Source of the DNA: Ectocarpus siliculosus
Taxonomy: Eukaryota > Sar > Phaeophyceae > Ectocarpales > Ectocarpaceae
Assembly (NCBI GenBank): GCA_000310025.1
Contig: FN649748.1
Span: forward strand, 741,072 to 805,071
Length of the DNA: 64,000 bases
Reading direction: 5' to 3'
Shown: piece after piece, positions 1 through 12,439 of the stretch
Layout of the letters: the number at the start of each line of letters is the position of its first letter
Numbering within the stretch: the stretch's first letter is position 1
The notes under the pieces: model-generated
Database searches by the model: none
The model's input: the letters and a program-made list of their open reading frames with translations, nothing else
Told to the model about the DNA's origin: nothing
Program-made: the position numbers and the translations under genes

Positions 1-361
1 GGGGGGGGGGGGGGGGGGGGGGGGGGGGTAGCAGAGAGAGAGGAAGCGAGGGAGAGAGAGGGAGACGGAGAGCCCGACAGTATTGGCAAGTGTGAAAGGT
101 GGTACAGTGCTAATACTGTCGAGAAAAGCAAATCACCACGTCTTCGGGCCTTCAACCGCGCGGCGAACTGTCTAGTTTTCACAACAGTTGCACTTCGAAT
201 CAGCGTTGCCGACAAGCAAGTGAGTCACCATTTTTTTTGTTTTTTATTTTTTTTACAAGTGAGTCACCATAGTCGGCATTGAACCATTCAACAGGGTCGT
301 GGGAAAGAAGTATAAAAGTATCAAAGTGCAAAGGGAATGATAGTCCACCGGCAGGTTTGTC

Positions 362-3300
362 TTAGTTGAGCACGCTACCTACGGTGCTGGGGAGAGCTAC
401 ACCGTGCGTTTGTATGAGGACCACAGCAAGCATCAGACCCAAATATGCAATCACAAAACGTTCCTCCTGGGATACCTCGGTACATCCATGTGGCTGTAAA
501 TATTTGTTTAACGCGCGATTTAGTGAGTGAAAACAAGATGGTCCTGCCCTGCCACACCTGAGCCACGAAGACCTTCGAGTGGTCGAAGACGACCTGGTCT
601 TGCAGAACCTGTGGGGTACGTCAGTCACATCGACGCGCGTCAAGCCGAGGAGAGGGACTGAGATGATACAGCAGCTCGGTGAGTGTGTCCGTTAGCTGCC
701 GCTCAGGGTTGTCCACAAGCCTCCCGACGCCCGGTTGTCTTCGGACAGGGGCTCGGGTGCGGCTTACAACAATGATCTCACGCCGTTTCGGGGTTGGCAC
801 GACAACGAAGCCGCTGTTGATTAACCGCATCCAAACATGGTGTCCGCCATAATGACGATTCTACTGTAGCCGGTCCCCAATGCCTTCATTTTAGGCTACG
901 GGTAGTTTGTTTGAGGGTGGGTTTCACTCTGCACCGGCACCAAACGCGGCACCAACTGACCCAGTAGGTCGCACACCTCACGCCAACGACTGGCCACGCA
1001 ACTAAAAAAGCCAAGAGGAATGCGCGACACGTTCCCAGAAATGTTGATCAGCGGTGACAACAGTCGAGGCGATAGAAGGGAGAAGGGTCCTAGCGAGAGC
1101 TAGAGAGCTTCCGTAGACGAGCTCTCCCTTAGACACAACACCGGGCACCAGGCCGGCAAGCCACACACAACCTTCCCGTGCCAAAAAACACGACACCCCA
1201 CACACGACACGACGCCCATACGGCTGGCAGGCTTTTGAATCCTAACCTAACCTTGTCTCCTAAAAACGTCACGTCCTGTTTCTGCTTTCGTGCTTCGCCA
1301 CCGAAAACCGTGAATTCGTGCTTCCACTCTCAAGCAGGAACGAAAACGCAACGTTTGCAAACCCCCTAGCGAGTACAAGACATTTTTCCAATTACATGTG
1401 GTCCCTGGAGAGTACGTCACGGCCGTAGAAAATTCTTGGGAAAATGGATCAAATTCGACCTACCTCACGGGAGGACGCAGACAGGACCGTGCTGAGGGTA
1501 GCCTGCACCTTGGGGTCCTGTATGACCCTCGAGGCAAGATCGACCACGGCACCATACACCTGAGACGAATGGATTGAAAATGGTTGCGTTACGGTTGGTG
1601 TTCGGGACTGGAGGCACCCTTGGAAATGATTATGAAAGCACGCATCATGTTTCTCGGGAGAAAGTGCTCGCGAACGAGGGTGGGAGTCACGGCCACCATC
1701 CAGGGGGTGCAGGCGTGAGTGAAATTCCAGCCGAAACGTGGGAAGGGGCATCGTGAATATTTCTGCAACCATTTTTCGGAAGCCTTGTCTTGTCATACCA
1801 CACACACCTCTTGGCTTTGTCCCAGGGCTACGACGAGCTCCGATGCGCCTTGTCGGAACTGCGGGGTTCTGATAACCTTCAGGACCATATCCGTCACCTG
1901 TGACACACAACGGCAAAATCGCAGTCAGACACCATGGACAGAGGCATATGCCGCGGCACACGAAAGTCATGCAGCCGCAATCTGCTCAACTCTCAAGAGG
2001 CGTGGGTGGAAACGGCGCGTAGTGCAATCAGCTGTGCATTATACCGTTCCAGGAAAACGCGACTTGTCACCCACGGCATGCTGCGTGTTCTGAGCCCGTC
2101 TCGTACTCCAAGCTTGCAAGCCAGTAGGGAGAAAAAGAAAAGATGTATGACGTCATCGACACCACCACCGCTACAACGACCACCATCACCGGCACACGAC
2201 CACAACAATCCCCACCTGCAACACTGTGTCCGGATCATCTAGGATAGCCTTGATCAGCTTCTTGGCCAGCACTTTGGTTTCCGCTCGGGTATCGGGGTGC
2301 TGCAGGACGTACAGGGCGAGGCTGACCAAGGCCGCCTTGGCAAGAAACGAAAAAAGAGCAAAGAACAGCAGTCGAGGCAAGAAAAAATCGGGTGATTCCA
2401 AGCGTAGCCGGTGGCGCCATCTTTGTGGCCGCTCAAACGCTAGAGATCCTAGGTCCAGAAGGAACAGGATTTATTTGGGTCTTGCGGAGCTGTAAGAGCC
2501 AAGACGAGAGTGTTTTGGAAGCCGGTTCGACAGTAGAGCAGTAGTCGGTGCGAAAAAGCCCCCCGAGACGCAGTCTTTCAACGAAAAAGGTAGCTCTGAC
2601 ACACAAGACTTGGGGGGACTGTACAGCCAAAAGCCTGTGAAATCACCATGCAGCAATGAACCGCGTCTACCACGATACAATAACGCCGACGAAACAACGG
2701 TGTGCGGAGGTCACCGAAGGCGGACTGGAACAAAAACACAGAATTTTCATGAACTTCGTGATACTCGTGACCGCCTGTGACCATAAGGCTCATCTGGGGT
2801 AGGTAAACCGGTACGGAATTGCGGAAAATATTAGTCCCGGATGTTCGTGCAAAGTGACACAAAACCAGTAAACAATAGCACAAACATCGATTAGATGAGG
2901 TAAAACACAACGACTATGAACCATAGGGCTGACCAGAGTGGCCGGCCCGCCTTTCATCTGACACTCGAGGAAAACCCCGATAAAATTCCGATAAAATTCC
3001 CCACCTGGGTCTCCGGGTTTGCAGATGCCTCCCTCAGAAAGAGAGCGCCGGCTCTCACCACCTCCTGGTCGTTAAGAAGTGCCTGCACCAACGCAGTCGC
3101 CAGCTCTTGCGTCTGCACCTGTTCGTGCCCGACCCATGCGAGACCGCCAGGGAAAGCAAGCATTCATTATCATGGATTACATATGATACAAGACGGCCCT
3201 GCCCTGCCTTGTTGTGTGGAACGTCTCGACCGCTGCCACGCGTGTAAAGTAGTGCGTGGATCGTGCATGCGTACTCGCAGACAACACGCGATTCTTGAAA

Positions 3301-6300
3301 TTTTCAGTTGTAATCCTCGCAACTGTGGTTGGTCTGTGATCTCGTTGTTGGTCTTGTCAGGCAGACCACGAAGACGGGTATAGTAACCAACCGGCAAGAC
3401 CCGTTCGCATCGATCGACAAAAAAAGAAAAAATATATCATGCCGTGCTAGCGTGATCAAGTCGGACCGCTTGCCCTGCACTACAAACTTTCTGGTGTTGA
3501 TTATTCACTCCCTGTCCACCCCGGTAGCGCAAGAGTAGTTGGGGGGAGCAACACTGCCCAAGGCGGTGCAGTCAGAGCTCAGCGAACTAATGGTGTAATG
3601 TTTCCTGCACAAGCACTGGCCGGGAGGATCCGCTCTGAACTTGGTTCCAAAATAGAACCGAATCGAACTGCTACGATCGATGTCTATACGCTACAGCAGC
3701 AGGAGACACACGAGTCACCCAATCCATCACTCGCAGCGAACACGCCAAAACAGCACTTGCAGGGCATGTATGCTCTAAAATCCCACATGAGCGCAATTTA
3801 GTTTGTTCACCCGCGCGGCTTCGTTGTTTGTGTCCCAGAGAATAAGTGACGATATACCGTTAACTACGGAGTTTTTCCCCTGGGATAGATTCCCCCCCCC
3901 CCCCCGTATTACCTTTTCAGCCTGGAAGCATGAGTTCGTTGATTTAGCCCCGGGGTAGATCGTTTTCGACCAAAAATAAAAGGATCCCCCCGGGTTTGTC
4001 AATTTCCCCCCGGGGTACCAATTTCCCACGAGTTCCCCCCGGGGGATGCATTTCCCTTATTTTCTGAGACGACTTTGTTGCGTCGCGGAGCACAAAAAGC
4101 ATGATATGGGACGGAAAATTCACTTGCAGATCTGCGCTTCGAGCGAGATTTAGGTGTCCGTTTCTTACTTGGCCCTCGCCGTTGTTTTATGCGTGAAATA
4201 CTTTCGTTTTTTGTCTATACCCCTGGAGTCAGCTGAAACGTACCATGCTGACGAAACCTTGCGCACAAACGGAAAAAATAATCGTATTCAATATTGGATC
4301 TCACAACTCAAGGTACAACCGGCGAAGCATAAAAATATTATTCCTGCGACACACGGCTAATTCTTGTGCATGAGCTTACGCAATGGTACCTCTTGCTGTC
4401 TTCTTTCTCTTCGTCTCTGTTGCTCTTACGTTCCTCCTCCCTCTGCTTGTTGAACGCTTGCTCGTAAACCTTATCCATCTCAGTTTCACCACTCTCTGTG
4501 TGTGTGTGGTGTGTGGACCATCATTATTTTGCACAAACCCCCGGGGGGGGGGCTTCCCCTCGGCGTAGCGTTGGAAAAAAAAAAACTAACCCCCCGCGGT
4601 GCGTCAATTTCCCCCTGAGGGGGTTGGTTTCAGAAACAAAAAACGATCCCCTCCTCGGGGGGAAAACTCCGTAGCTTACGGTAGTTGATGTACTGTAGAA
4701 GTAGCAAACGAGAAGAGGCGGACCGAGTGGCGCAACAAAAGGTTGTGCCGGATTGAACCCCCTGATGGACTTATCCCCCCCCAACCCCCGCCGTCACTCC
4801 CCCCCTCGGTGTTTGCCATCGGGGTTGGATTTTCGTCGCTTGGCAACTACGTTGTAAAACGAGCCGATCACTTTGTGAGTTCGGCAACCAGCTTACCGCT
4901 TTTTTTTTCGCCTTTGTTTTCGCCATAGTGGTGGTCGAGTAGACTATTTTTTGCGGGGTCGAGAACCCTCACTCCGCGCAACGGGGGATGATCGCACCAC
5001 GTTGTGTTAAAATGGTCAAGCACCCTCGAGGCAGTTACACAGTGCTTATAACTGTCTCTGGAAGGGAAAGCACTAGAAAACAAATTAAGTCATACGCAGC
5101 TGTCATCCGTACGCACGGAAGTAAGGACAAGATGCCGAACACCCTTAGCAGGATGCAGCGCACCCTTCATGCGACTCGCCGAATACCTCACGGCGCTTCG
5201 CGCTTGGTGATGTGAGAGTCTGGTCCGGTGAGAACCCGGCATGCTCCGTTTCGGCTTTGTAGGGATGCGAGGTCAATGTACGGCATGCGCGACTATGAGT
5301 ACCCCCCCCCCCCTTCCCCCCGTCACTGCACCATTGCACCCACTCCCCACGAGCGATGACGTGCCCTCGCTGCAGCGGGTGGCCCGTTTTGTTTTGTTTC
5401 GTTTTGTTTTCGTGTGTTGTCTTGTTTGTTTGTTTATCGCTACGGTAGTGAGTCTGGCGTGTCGTTCTCTGAGTCTTCTCTTACCCCCCCTCTGCTTACT
5501 CTTCTTAATAATGTTTTTTTTTTATTCTTTCTATTTTTCCGGATGATAGTTACCTCGCATACAAGCGTGTAGAGGCGAGCGGGGGGTTCTAGGCTATCTG
5601 TCGTTGATTTATCTTGACTTGCGGAACCTTCGGGTTCTTTTTTTCCATGCCTTTTTCTGGGTAAGTTAGCCTGTGACCACGGGAATCGACCGCGTCAAGT
5701 GTTGGACTATTACGGACAGAAGAAGGTATTAGTTGGTGGCTACGGTTTAAGAGACATTAGTAAAGAGACTATTTAACAGAAAGCACGGGTTTCAGAGAGT
5801 AAAACTGGCTTGTCACGCCTCTCGCCTATGTAAGAGAGAAGTTGCCATACTCCTGTCGTATTCTCTCAAATCCAACCCCCGACGCAGGAAAACCCGCACA
5901 ATATACAAAACACATCCAAACCGGTAGGCACCATGCCCTTGTGCAGCGGGCAGCCGTTGCTTGAGTGTCTCCGATCACACACGAGCCCCGCCAGACTTCG
6001 CGGCGCACGAATGCAGGGTCAGAACGTCAGAACGACGAGATGCACCGTGGCTGCGACACAGCTAGCTGTCTGTGCGCCCACCGGGTCCTGGCCTTAGAGC
6101 TCTCTCCTACCGTTGTGCCACGTATCATAAAGTCGTGCACGTCTGTCTGTTTTACTTTCCTCGACCCGTGTTCGCTCATCCGCGCTACCTTAGCCTTACA
6201 AACATGGCGTGGTGCATGCCGCACTTCTTGCTCGGCGATATCCTCGAGTAAACAACAACAACGGTGTTCTGCTACCCTCGAGTCCAATGGCGGACGCACT

Positions 6301-9300
6301 ACGGCTGCCCCCGAGGAGTTGCCCGTTTCTCCTTGTTCAGACTGATCGAGCTCGTCTGTTAATTCATCTGAGACTAAACACCCACGCTACGCATATATCC
6401 GACACGTTAGATATCTGCCTCATTTTATTTTCTACAAGGCATATTTTCATGGCTCGCTGTTGTTTCATGTCATCATGTGCCGAACAAGGCAACAAGGCGC
6501 TGACGCAGTGCTTTAACACGATATATTTCATGCCCTCCATCATGAGCATCTTCATATGGCAGTGTAGGCAAGGTAAGCTTAGACTTATCAGGCAACCCTG
6601 ATTTATTGCCTGACAGCCCCTTTTCAGATCGGGGTTGCCTGAGAGGGTGTTTGGTGCCTGAGATGCCTGACTTTCGCCAGGCAACGCAGCAAACCGCCAA
6701 AACACGTGTCAGGCATCATAAAATAAACGCCAACTCTCATAAGTAGGTATGTAGGGGGCCGAGGGGGGCCCGTGAGACACAGAGAGGGGGAACAAATCAA
6801 GCACGGACCCCCTCCTAATAAAAAAATAAAAAATAGAGATGGATTTGTTGTGCCATATTAAGAAGAAAAAAAAAATGCACGGCCTTGCGCGCTCGACGAA
6901 TGATGCGCCAGTGGTAGTTTAGCTAGCGGTGTGGCGTGCTGGTAGTGTCGTGCTGGCAGTGTGTCGTGTGGTCGTGCAGCAAGATGCTGCCAGCTAACTT
7001 TTCTTGCCCGTGCGTACATGATGAAAGGCATTGCGGGAAAGTCGAGGGGGCGCCAATAATCTGACTGGCTGCTCGCATTTACCTCCGGTCAAACTTTAAA
7101 AATCCTGGCCCCCTAGAGCTCGTTGACTGTTAGCGTTGTCTATTTATTTAGCGCTTCTGCACACACCAAACACATGGAAGTGGGGGAGGATGGTAATTAT
7201 CGGTTTACCATGCCTTGCGTCGGCGGGGAATGCTTTGCTTGTTGTCGAACGTTGAATGTCCGAATCTTGTTTTGAACGTTTGTTTGTTGTCTGGTTTCTT
7301 TGGCATCTATCTGTACAACAACAATCTTCTTTGCGAAGTAATGGTTTTCTCTGTTTCTTTCTGCTCCTCCAGCCTCTGTGCGCTCTCTGTACCTCGCCCC
7401 TCGCCCCTCGCCCGCTTCAAGCAACCTCTTGCTGATGTTGGTGGAGTACTGAGTCGAGACGCATGGGGTGAATGGGGGGAACCAACGTACAGTATGTATG
7501 TATATACGGGGCAAATAAATGTTGTTTGCAACATAAAATAATAATATATATTTTTCGTCAACTACGTGTCTGAATACTTCAGTGTAAGCCCTGAATGCCA
7601 TCACTGCCGGTGCACGTTAGTTGCGCGCTACAGTTGCGTAATGAGGGCGCCAAAACGACTTGAATGGGTTTCAGGCAAGTGTCAGGCAAGTTTTCAGGCA
7701 GGTTGCGTGATTCAAATCAGGCATTTCAGGCAAAAGCCTGGTCTCAGGCAAATGCCTGAAATTTTGCCTGACCCCAAAATTTTTCGCCTGCGGCGGGCTG
7801 TTTTGCACATGCCTGAAGCATGCCTTCGGCGTGCCTGATAAGGCTAAGCTTAAGGCAAGGCATCCACAATAAAACGGCCTTAACTTCATGGGCTACGGTT
7901 TAAGAGGGGAATCCTTCCTCTCTTAAACCGGATAAAAAGAAAACCGGATTCAAGAGATGAATTCTGGCTTGTCCCGACCCTCTCTTACACCGTAGCCACC
8001 GCTGTAGTGGATAGAGAGAACGGAACGGTTTTACGTGAAGACGACAACAACAACTCGAATGTTGGGCTTGTACTGTAGGTTCGGTGGATGAAGATGCAAC
8101 TACGCAAACATGATGATTTCGCCTGCGCGATTTACTGACCGAGAAGTAGCGAAAGCAGTATCAACAATCACCATACCGCCAATACATCCCACCACCACCA
8201 CCAACAACAACTTCAGAAACGACGGCAAAAGAACCATCAACAACAAGCCCATCCCACCTGCAGTGCTTCGACTTTGAGGGTTTCTCTTGCCACCTCCGCC
8301 GTCTGGCTCGCGAAATACCGCCTGATCTCCGTCCCGAACATGCTCAGTACCCATATCTTCCAAGATCAAAACAACGCGAGGGCCACGACAATGGGGGGGG
8401 GGGCATCATGCCTCAAAAAATGTTGCGCGGTGTCAGGCGTAAGCGTCACCCCCAGTCCGGCTAGGTGGTGTTAGGTGGTGAAAAAAACCGGGGGCGGAAA
8501 CTACTTGAGTGTTCACCACCAACCCAAGAACCGGAAAAAGTGGGAAAATACCCCACCAGCAATAACAAACAGCCAGTTTCCCAATGTCCACCCTCTGATC
8601 CCTGGTTTGACACACACCCATGCACACTCGTCACACCAACCCCCCAGTACTCCCCGGTGAACACGGGACCAAAATCCCCCACACACTCATCACGTAACCA
8701 AACCCACGAAGATCCCACGAAAGCACCTTCCATCCACATGCTCAAAGCGAGTTCGTTTGGTTCACCCCATCCTTGAATAAAACGTGCTCTCTGCTGTAGG
8801 AATAGGTCTCTGTTCTATCCACGTTGCTTCACCCAGACCCCGCGCATATTCATGCTACATTCAAGCCGTGTACCACTAAAACACTCGAAAACACCAGTTC
8901 AAGTTCGTCATTTCTACCACAACAAATTGCGAGTACTACTTCCGGTGCCAACCAACAAAAGGTGACGGCACTGGGCTTGTTCCCACGCACGGATTCCGCT
9001 TCAAGCAGAGCGTGGCGGGTAGACTACCCCCTCTGCTTGACCATCGTCTCTCACCAAGATAAGTACGCTGGAGAGGCCAACAGCACGGAATCGGTTCTTG
9101 TCCTGCGCGTGCATCCTGGACATTAAATTACGCTCCATCTCTGTGATGTCACGTTGAGTACGTCGAGCAAGAGTTCCGCCGCAACGGATTGTGTAGCATC
9201 GAGCAGGTGGACAGAGGGGGAGGGGAGGCGCGAGGGGCCGGTTTGGCTCAAGCATCAAAGCGAAACGTCGGGGTGAGGGTTGGAGGGAACAAAAATCAAA

Positions 9301-10279
9301 ATGCTATCCTCGAAAATCAGGAAAACATTACGTAGCAATGAGGGTCGGCACATCCACGCTCTCGTGAAAATAACCTAGACGCTCTATTTACATTGCACTG
9401 GCATGGAGTGGTGGCCAGGGCACGAGGTTCTGGTAGTATTATAGTCACAACGTGCATCAGCAGCAACCACGTAGAGCACAGTATTCGCGAGTAAAATGAT
9501 CCTCAGAGCAACAAATCACGATCAGCGGACAGAGGAGGAGTGCAAGAGCTAAACCAATGATGCAACGAACAACACGTTGGCGCTACTGCTCGCAACCACC
9601 TCACGCCGGCACAGAGCCCACACACTTAGCAGCATGCAGCAGCAAAGCCCCCGAACGCCCGAGGCAAATGCAAAGGCGACAATAGGCGCGGGCGTGCACA
9701 CGGTGTCCAATCATCCATCCATCAACAATACGCACCGGCGTAGAGCTCTGAAACCTGATGTGGCAGATCCCCGACAACCCCTCCTGCTCCAGATCCTGTG
9801 GAGTCCCCGTCGGCAGATCCCCCGCCCGTCGCCCTGGCCCCTCCTCCTCCGTTCCCAGCCCGCCTTGCCGCGGAGCCCCCGCCTGTCGCCGCCGCGGCCG
9901 CCCACCCTCGCTCTTTTTTCATTCCCGAGGCATTACCCCCCTCGCTCCCTACTGCGGAGCTCCCGTCGTTTTTCTCTCCCCCTCTTGGTGGTGCTCCGTC
10001 GGCAGACTTTCCGGCGCCCGCACCCTCTCTTCCCGCAGCGGAGAGGCCTCTGCTGGTTCTTCCCCACGCGGTACCGGCTAGGTGTCGCTGCGGCCCTGCA
10101 TGGTAGCAACTGGCAGGAGATAATCCCGCCGCCGCTGCGGCGGAACTTGTGTTCCGTTTCGTTTCCCCGGAGCCAGATGCGCCGTGCTGCTGGGATGAAC
10201 GCAGCGGTAAAGGTCGCACACGGTACTGTGCAGACAGGAGACGCGAGCTCTCGCCGAGCCCACCACCCCTACAGTACAT
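362..10279 (-). CDS. Multi-exon protein with short alpha-helical repeats (function unknown)
   Basis: Proposed exons, 5' to 3' on the minus strand: 10279-9755, 8356-8258, 3118-3005, 2335-2216, 1559-1464, 608-558, 493-362. All join in phase 0 with AG acceptors and donors gtttca, gtggga, gtgggg, gtgggg, gtaggt and gtgtgg. They give about 378 residues. Exon 1 starts MYCRGGG and is Gly/Ala/Ser-rich, probably disordered, ending GDLPHQ. The next exons are short amphipathic helices of similar design (IWVLSMFGTEIRRYF; ATALVQALLNDQEVV; AKKLIKAILDDPDTVLQ; VVDLASRVIQDPKV; VLQDQVVFDHSKVFVAQ), each with a hydrophobic LxxxLL face and a D/N-D/P turn. The last exon has a hydrophobic stretch (VIAYLGLMLAVVLI) and a TAA stop. 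I do not recognise a named family, and no catalytic motif is visible. The four middle exons are well supported. Exon 1, the last exon and the link across the 5.1-kb transposon-filled intron are inferred. Further exons may be missing. Confidence 0.5.
3005..3118 (-). CDS. Helical-repeat exon (best-supported single exon of the left-hand gene)
   Basis: A 114-base exon of 38 codons, bounded by acceptor cgaacag and donor gtgggg. It encodes two predicted helices around LLNDQEVVRAGALF and ends in NPETQ. The exon at 2216-2335 follows in the same phase and repeats the pattern (LQHPDT..., AILDDPDT), so the protein is probably a solenoid of helix pairs encoded by modular phase-0 exons. Confidence 0.6.
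3846..4692. mobile_element. Non-autonomous inverted-repeat element rich in CCCCGGGG palindromes
   Basis: The left end (ACCGTTAACTACGGAGTTTTT from about 3858) recurs inverted near the right end (AAAACTCCGTAGCTTACGGT, about 4663-4682). Each arm then carries many imperfect CCCCCGGGGG blocks alternating with AATTTCC spacers and a GATCGTTTT motif. The middle is AT-rich and encodes no protein I can recognise. It lies in the long intron of the minus-strand helical-repeat gene. The exact ends and target-site duplication could not be fixed by eye. Confidence 0.45.
5735..5834. mobile_element. MITE, copy 1
   Basis: It begins GGTGGCTACGGTTTAAGAG and ends near CTATGTAAGAGAG, a decayed inverted version of the start. 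An internal block ACTGGCTTGTCACGCCTCTC matches CTGGCTTGTCCCGACCCTCTC of the copy at 7887. No coding capacity. Confidence 0.45.
6563..7867. mobile_element. Non-autonomous DNA transposon with TCAGGCA subterminal repeats
   Basis: The two ends are inverted copies. The left arm has GTAAGCTTAGACTTATCAGG, and the right arm read in reverse complement has TTAAGCTTAGCCTTATCAGG. Just inside each end the heptamer TCAGGCA/TGCCTGA is repeated in both orientations: about 8 times at 6590-6715 and about 15 times at 7670-7845. The roughly 950-bp core between (6720-7670) has no recognisable transposase. Dense short subterminal repeats inside TIRs are typical of CACTA and hAT type elements, where transposase binds them. 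The superfamily here is not proven. Confidence 0.6.
7887..8000. mobile_element. MITE, copy 2 (intact TIRs)
   Basis: Terminal inverted repeats GGGCTACGGTTTAAGAG (left) and, in reverse complement, GGTGGCTACGGTGTAAGAG (right) bound about 110 bp. An inner secondary hairpin, TTTAAGAGGGGAATCC then TTCCTCTCTTAAACC, lies at the left. The same ends occur at 5735 and, partly, at 24626. It sits immediately beside the 1.3-kb TCAGGCA element. Confidence 0.6.
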
Positions 10280-12439
10280 ACGAGCGACAAAGAATCGACG
10301 TCAAAGCGTCAGCGCGTGGGTAGGCTGGAAGCCCGAAAAAAAAAGCAAGCGCATTGGCGTTCCTTCGTTCGGGAGGAGAGATGATCGACCGCACAAAAAG
10401 GGTCTTTATCAAACGCTGTCCATGAATTGGATGGCACTACTGCTGTGTATGCGTACATATGTTATGGAACAACAACATGTAGAGTCCCGATGACATGCGG
10501 TGTGCCATGTCAACAACGTGGAAGTCGACAATCAGACGCTGGGTCGTGGTTGCTTTCGGGCGAGATGTACACCTTTCTAGGCAGGCCTCCGCACCTGCGG
10601 GCGCACACATCCACCCGGTGAGGGAGGAGGTGGGGGGAGCGACCAAGAGTGTACACAAGCGAGCACGAAGCACGAAATCGATGTGGCACATGCATATCAC
10701 AACACAACGGCACAAGGCGGTGGTTCTTTCTGAAAAACAGCAGTGGTATTGTAGCAGTGACCAATCACCACAATCTCGGTTGGATTGAGCCCCTGCCTAT
10801 AACCACTCTGGTCGACTGGGAAGTTACGGGTGATATGCGGACCACCGCTGCGAAAAGTTAAAGGCTCCTGCACGCGCACCGTAAGGCAAGTGGCAACACG
10901 TTTCGTGTGTACGCCATCCATATACATACAGCAGTACGTCTTCAACCGTCATCTGGGGGTGGGTTCTTCGACATATTTCCCGGTTTCTACAACGGTATAT
11001 GGGACAGCCATGTCCCGTCCGAACGTTTCTTTCTGCACTTCCGTCTCCGCCGTTGGTTCGAAGATGGCATTGGATGACCCACACAGCGCGCAAATCTATT
11101 GCTGGGATTGCTTCTAAACCGTGTCGCACGATGCACAAGCTCTCGTGTGTGCGGTGCGATTTGTGAGCAGCTGGTGGAGGCAGCAGACACACGATCAATG
11201 CTTGTGATGTACCACATATATATCCGGGCTGTTTTTGGTGACCACGCGAACACAGGCTGCTCATTTCAGGGGCATCGCCACAGAGAAAGGGAGGGAGGGG
11301 GTGGTGACGAGGCTAGGGCCATCAGAGCCCCAGGAAAACCACAACAACCCGCATCACTACGCGTTAGTTTAGCACCTGCTGTCTGCCCCAGAGCCCGCCG
11401 CAATGAAGGGACCTGATATACACAGAAGAGCGCACACACGCCGAAAAGAATGACAGAGATCGACAGATATATGTGCCCTGGGGAAAGAAGCTTCGTCGGA
11501 TGGCAGACGATCGCACCATTGGGATGATTCCTTTCGATAAACGTGTACACTCCGCCCCGGGCATTCTACAGATACACAGCCAATGTTGGATGTTCACTAA
11601 ACCCACCTCGGCAACGGCGGCGGGCGCTGTAGATCTCTGCGCAAAGCAGCTGCTGCGCCTCTCTCCGTTGTTGATTCCACAAGGCCGTTGTGCGGACACG
11701 ACTTCCGCCTCGCTAATGCCCGGCCGATGGGATTCGCCACCACGTTTGCGGTTTGCCTCGCTCGCCTCATGGTCCCAGCGGCGCTCTGCAACACACCGCC
11801 GCTGGCAATGTTGTGTGTGCTGGGTGCTCGGTGCTCGGGGGTAGGACCCAACTTTCGAGGACTCCCAGGGGTTCCGTCGGTATAAACACCCCCAATAAAT
11901 GAAGGACAATATCCGCGAAGCCCCCTGGCCCGTTCTATTGCGTTCTACTCCACTACTGTTGACTTCACCCGCCCCCCTGTCCGCTGATTCCCCTCGAGTC
12001 CCTCCAGCTGCTGTGTTCATTGACTGAGAGATAGCACCTTCGTCAGTGGTGAGTCAGGTTGTGAGTTGCCTGCTGCACGACTCCCCTCCCCCTCCTCCTC
12101 TCCAGATCAACGTCGAAGTGTACACGTGTCCCAACTTTTTCAGAGCTTGAAAATCATTTTGTTCGTCGTGTCCGTCCCACAATAGACTCTCGTTGTTGCA
12201 CCTAAACGACGATGAGCCGCGCGCGTGCTTGTCCCAAACAGAGAGGAAAGACACCACCAGTTCGCGGTCATCGCAGCAGGTTAACCAATTGGACCCCCCC
12301 CCTCCTCCTATTTCCGTTCAAAATGCGTCCCGGATGCTGTATGTTCAACGGCACGAGCAACAGGTGCGGGGGAACAACACCCTTCCTGCTTCCTGCTGTT
12401 CGATGCCTTACAATCAATAGTCCACACTTGAAGGACAAG
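10280..12439. other. Intergenic region between divergent genes
   Basis: About 2.2 kb separates the start proposed for the minus-strand helical-repeat gene from the start proposed for the plus-strand EDR2-like gene. It must hold both promoters if the models are right. A 218-codon minus-strand open frame (11364-12020) and a 123-codon plus-strand frame overlap here, but neither shows splice support, a domain or convincing composition. No clear TATA box or other element was identified. Confidence 0.4.

Noticed and set aside
9130-9210. Minus-strand segment ATQSVAAELLLDVLN, resembling the helical repeats
   Set aside because: No AG acceptor within reach in the right phase. The exons at 9755 and 8356 join without it.
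9577-10323. 248-codon plus-strand open frame
   Set aside because: It overlaps the GC-rich minus-strand exon ending GDLPHQ, which joins in phase to a helical exon. The plus-strand product is Pro/Arg-rich with no splice or domain support.
11364-12020. 218-codon minus-strand open frame
   Set aside because: Cys/Arg/Ser-rich composition, open frames on several other phases, no domain or splice partners. It is probably chance in GC-rich DNA.
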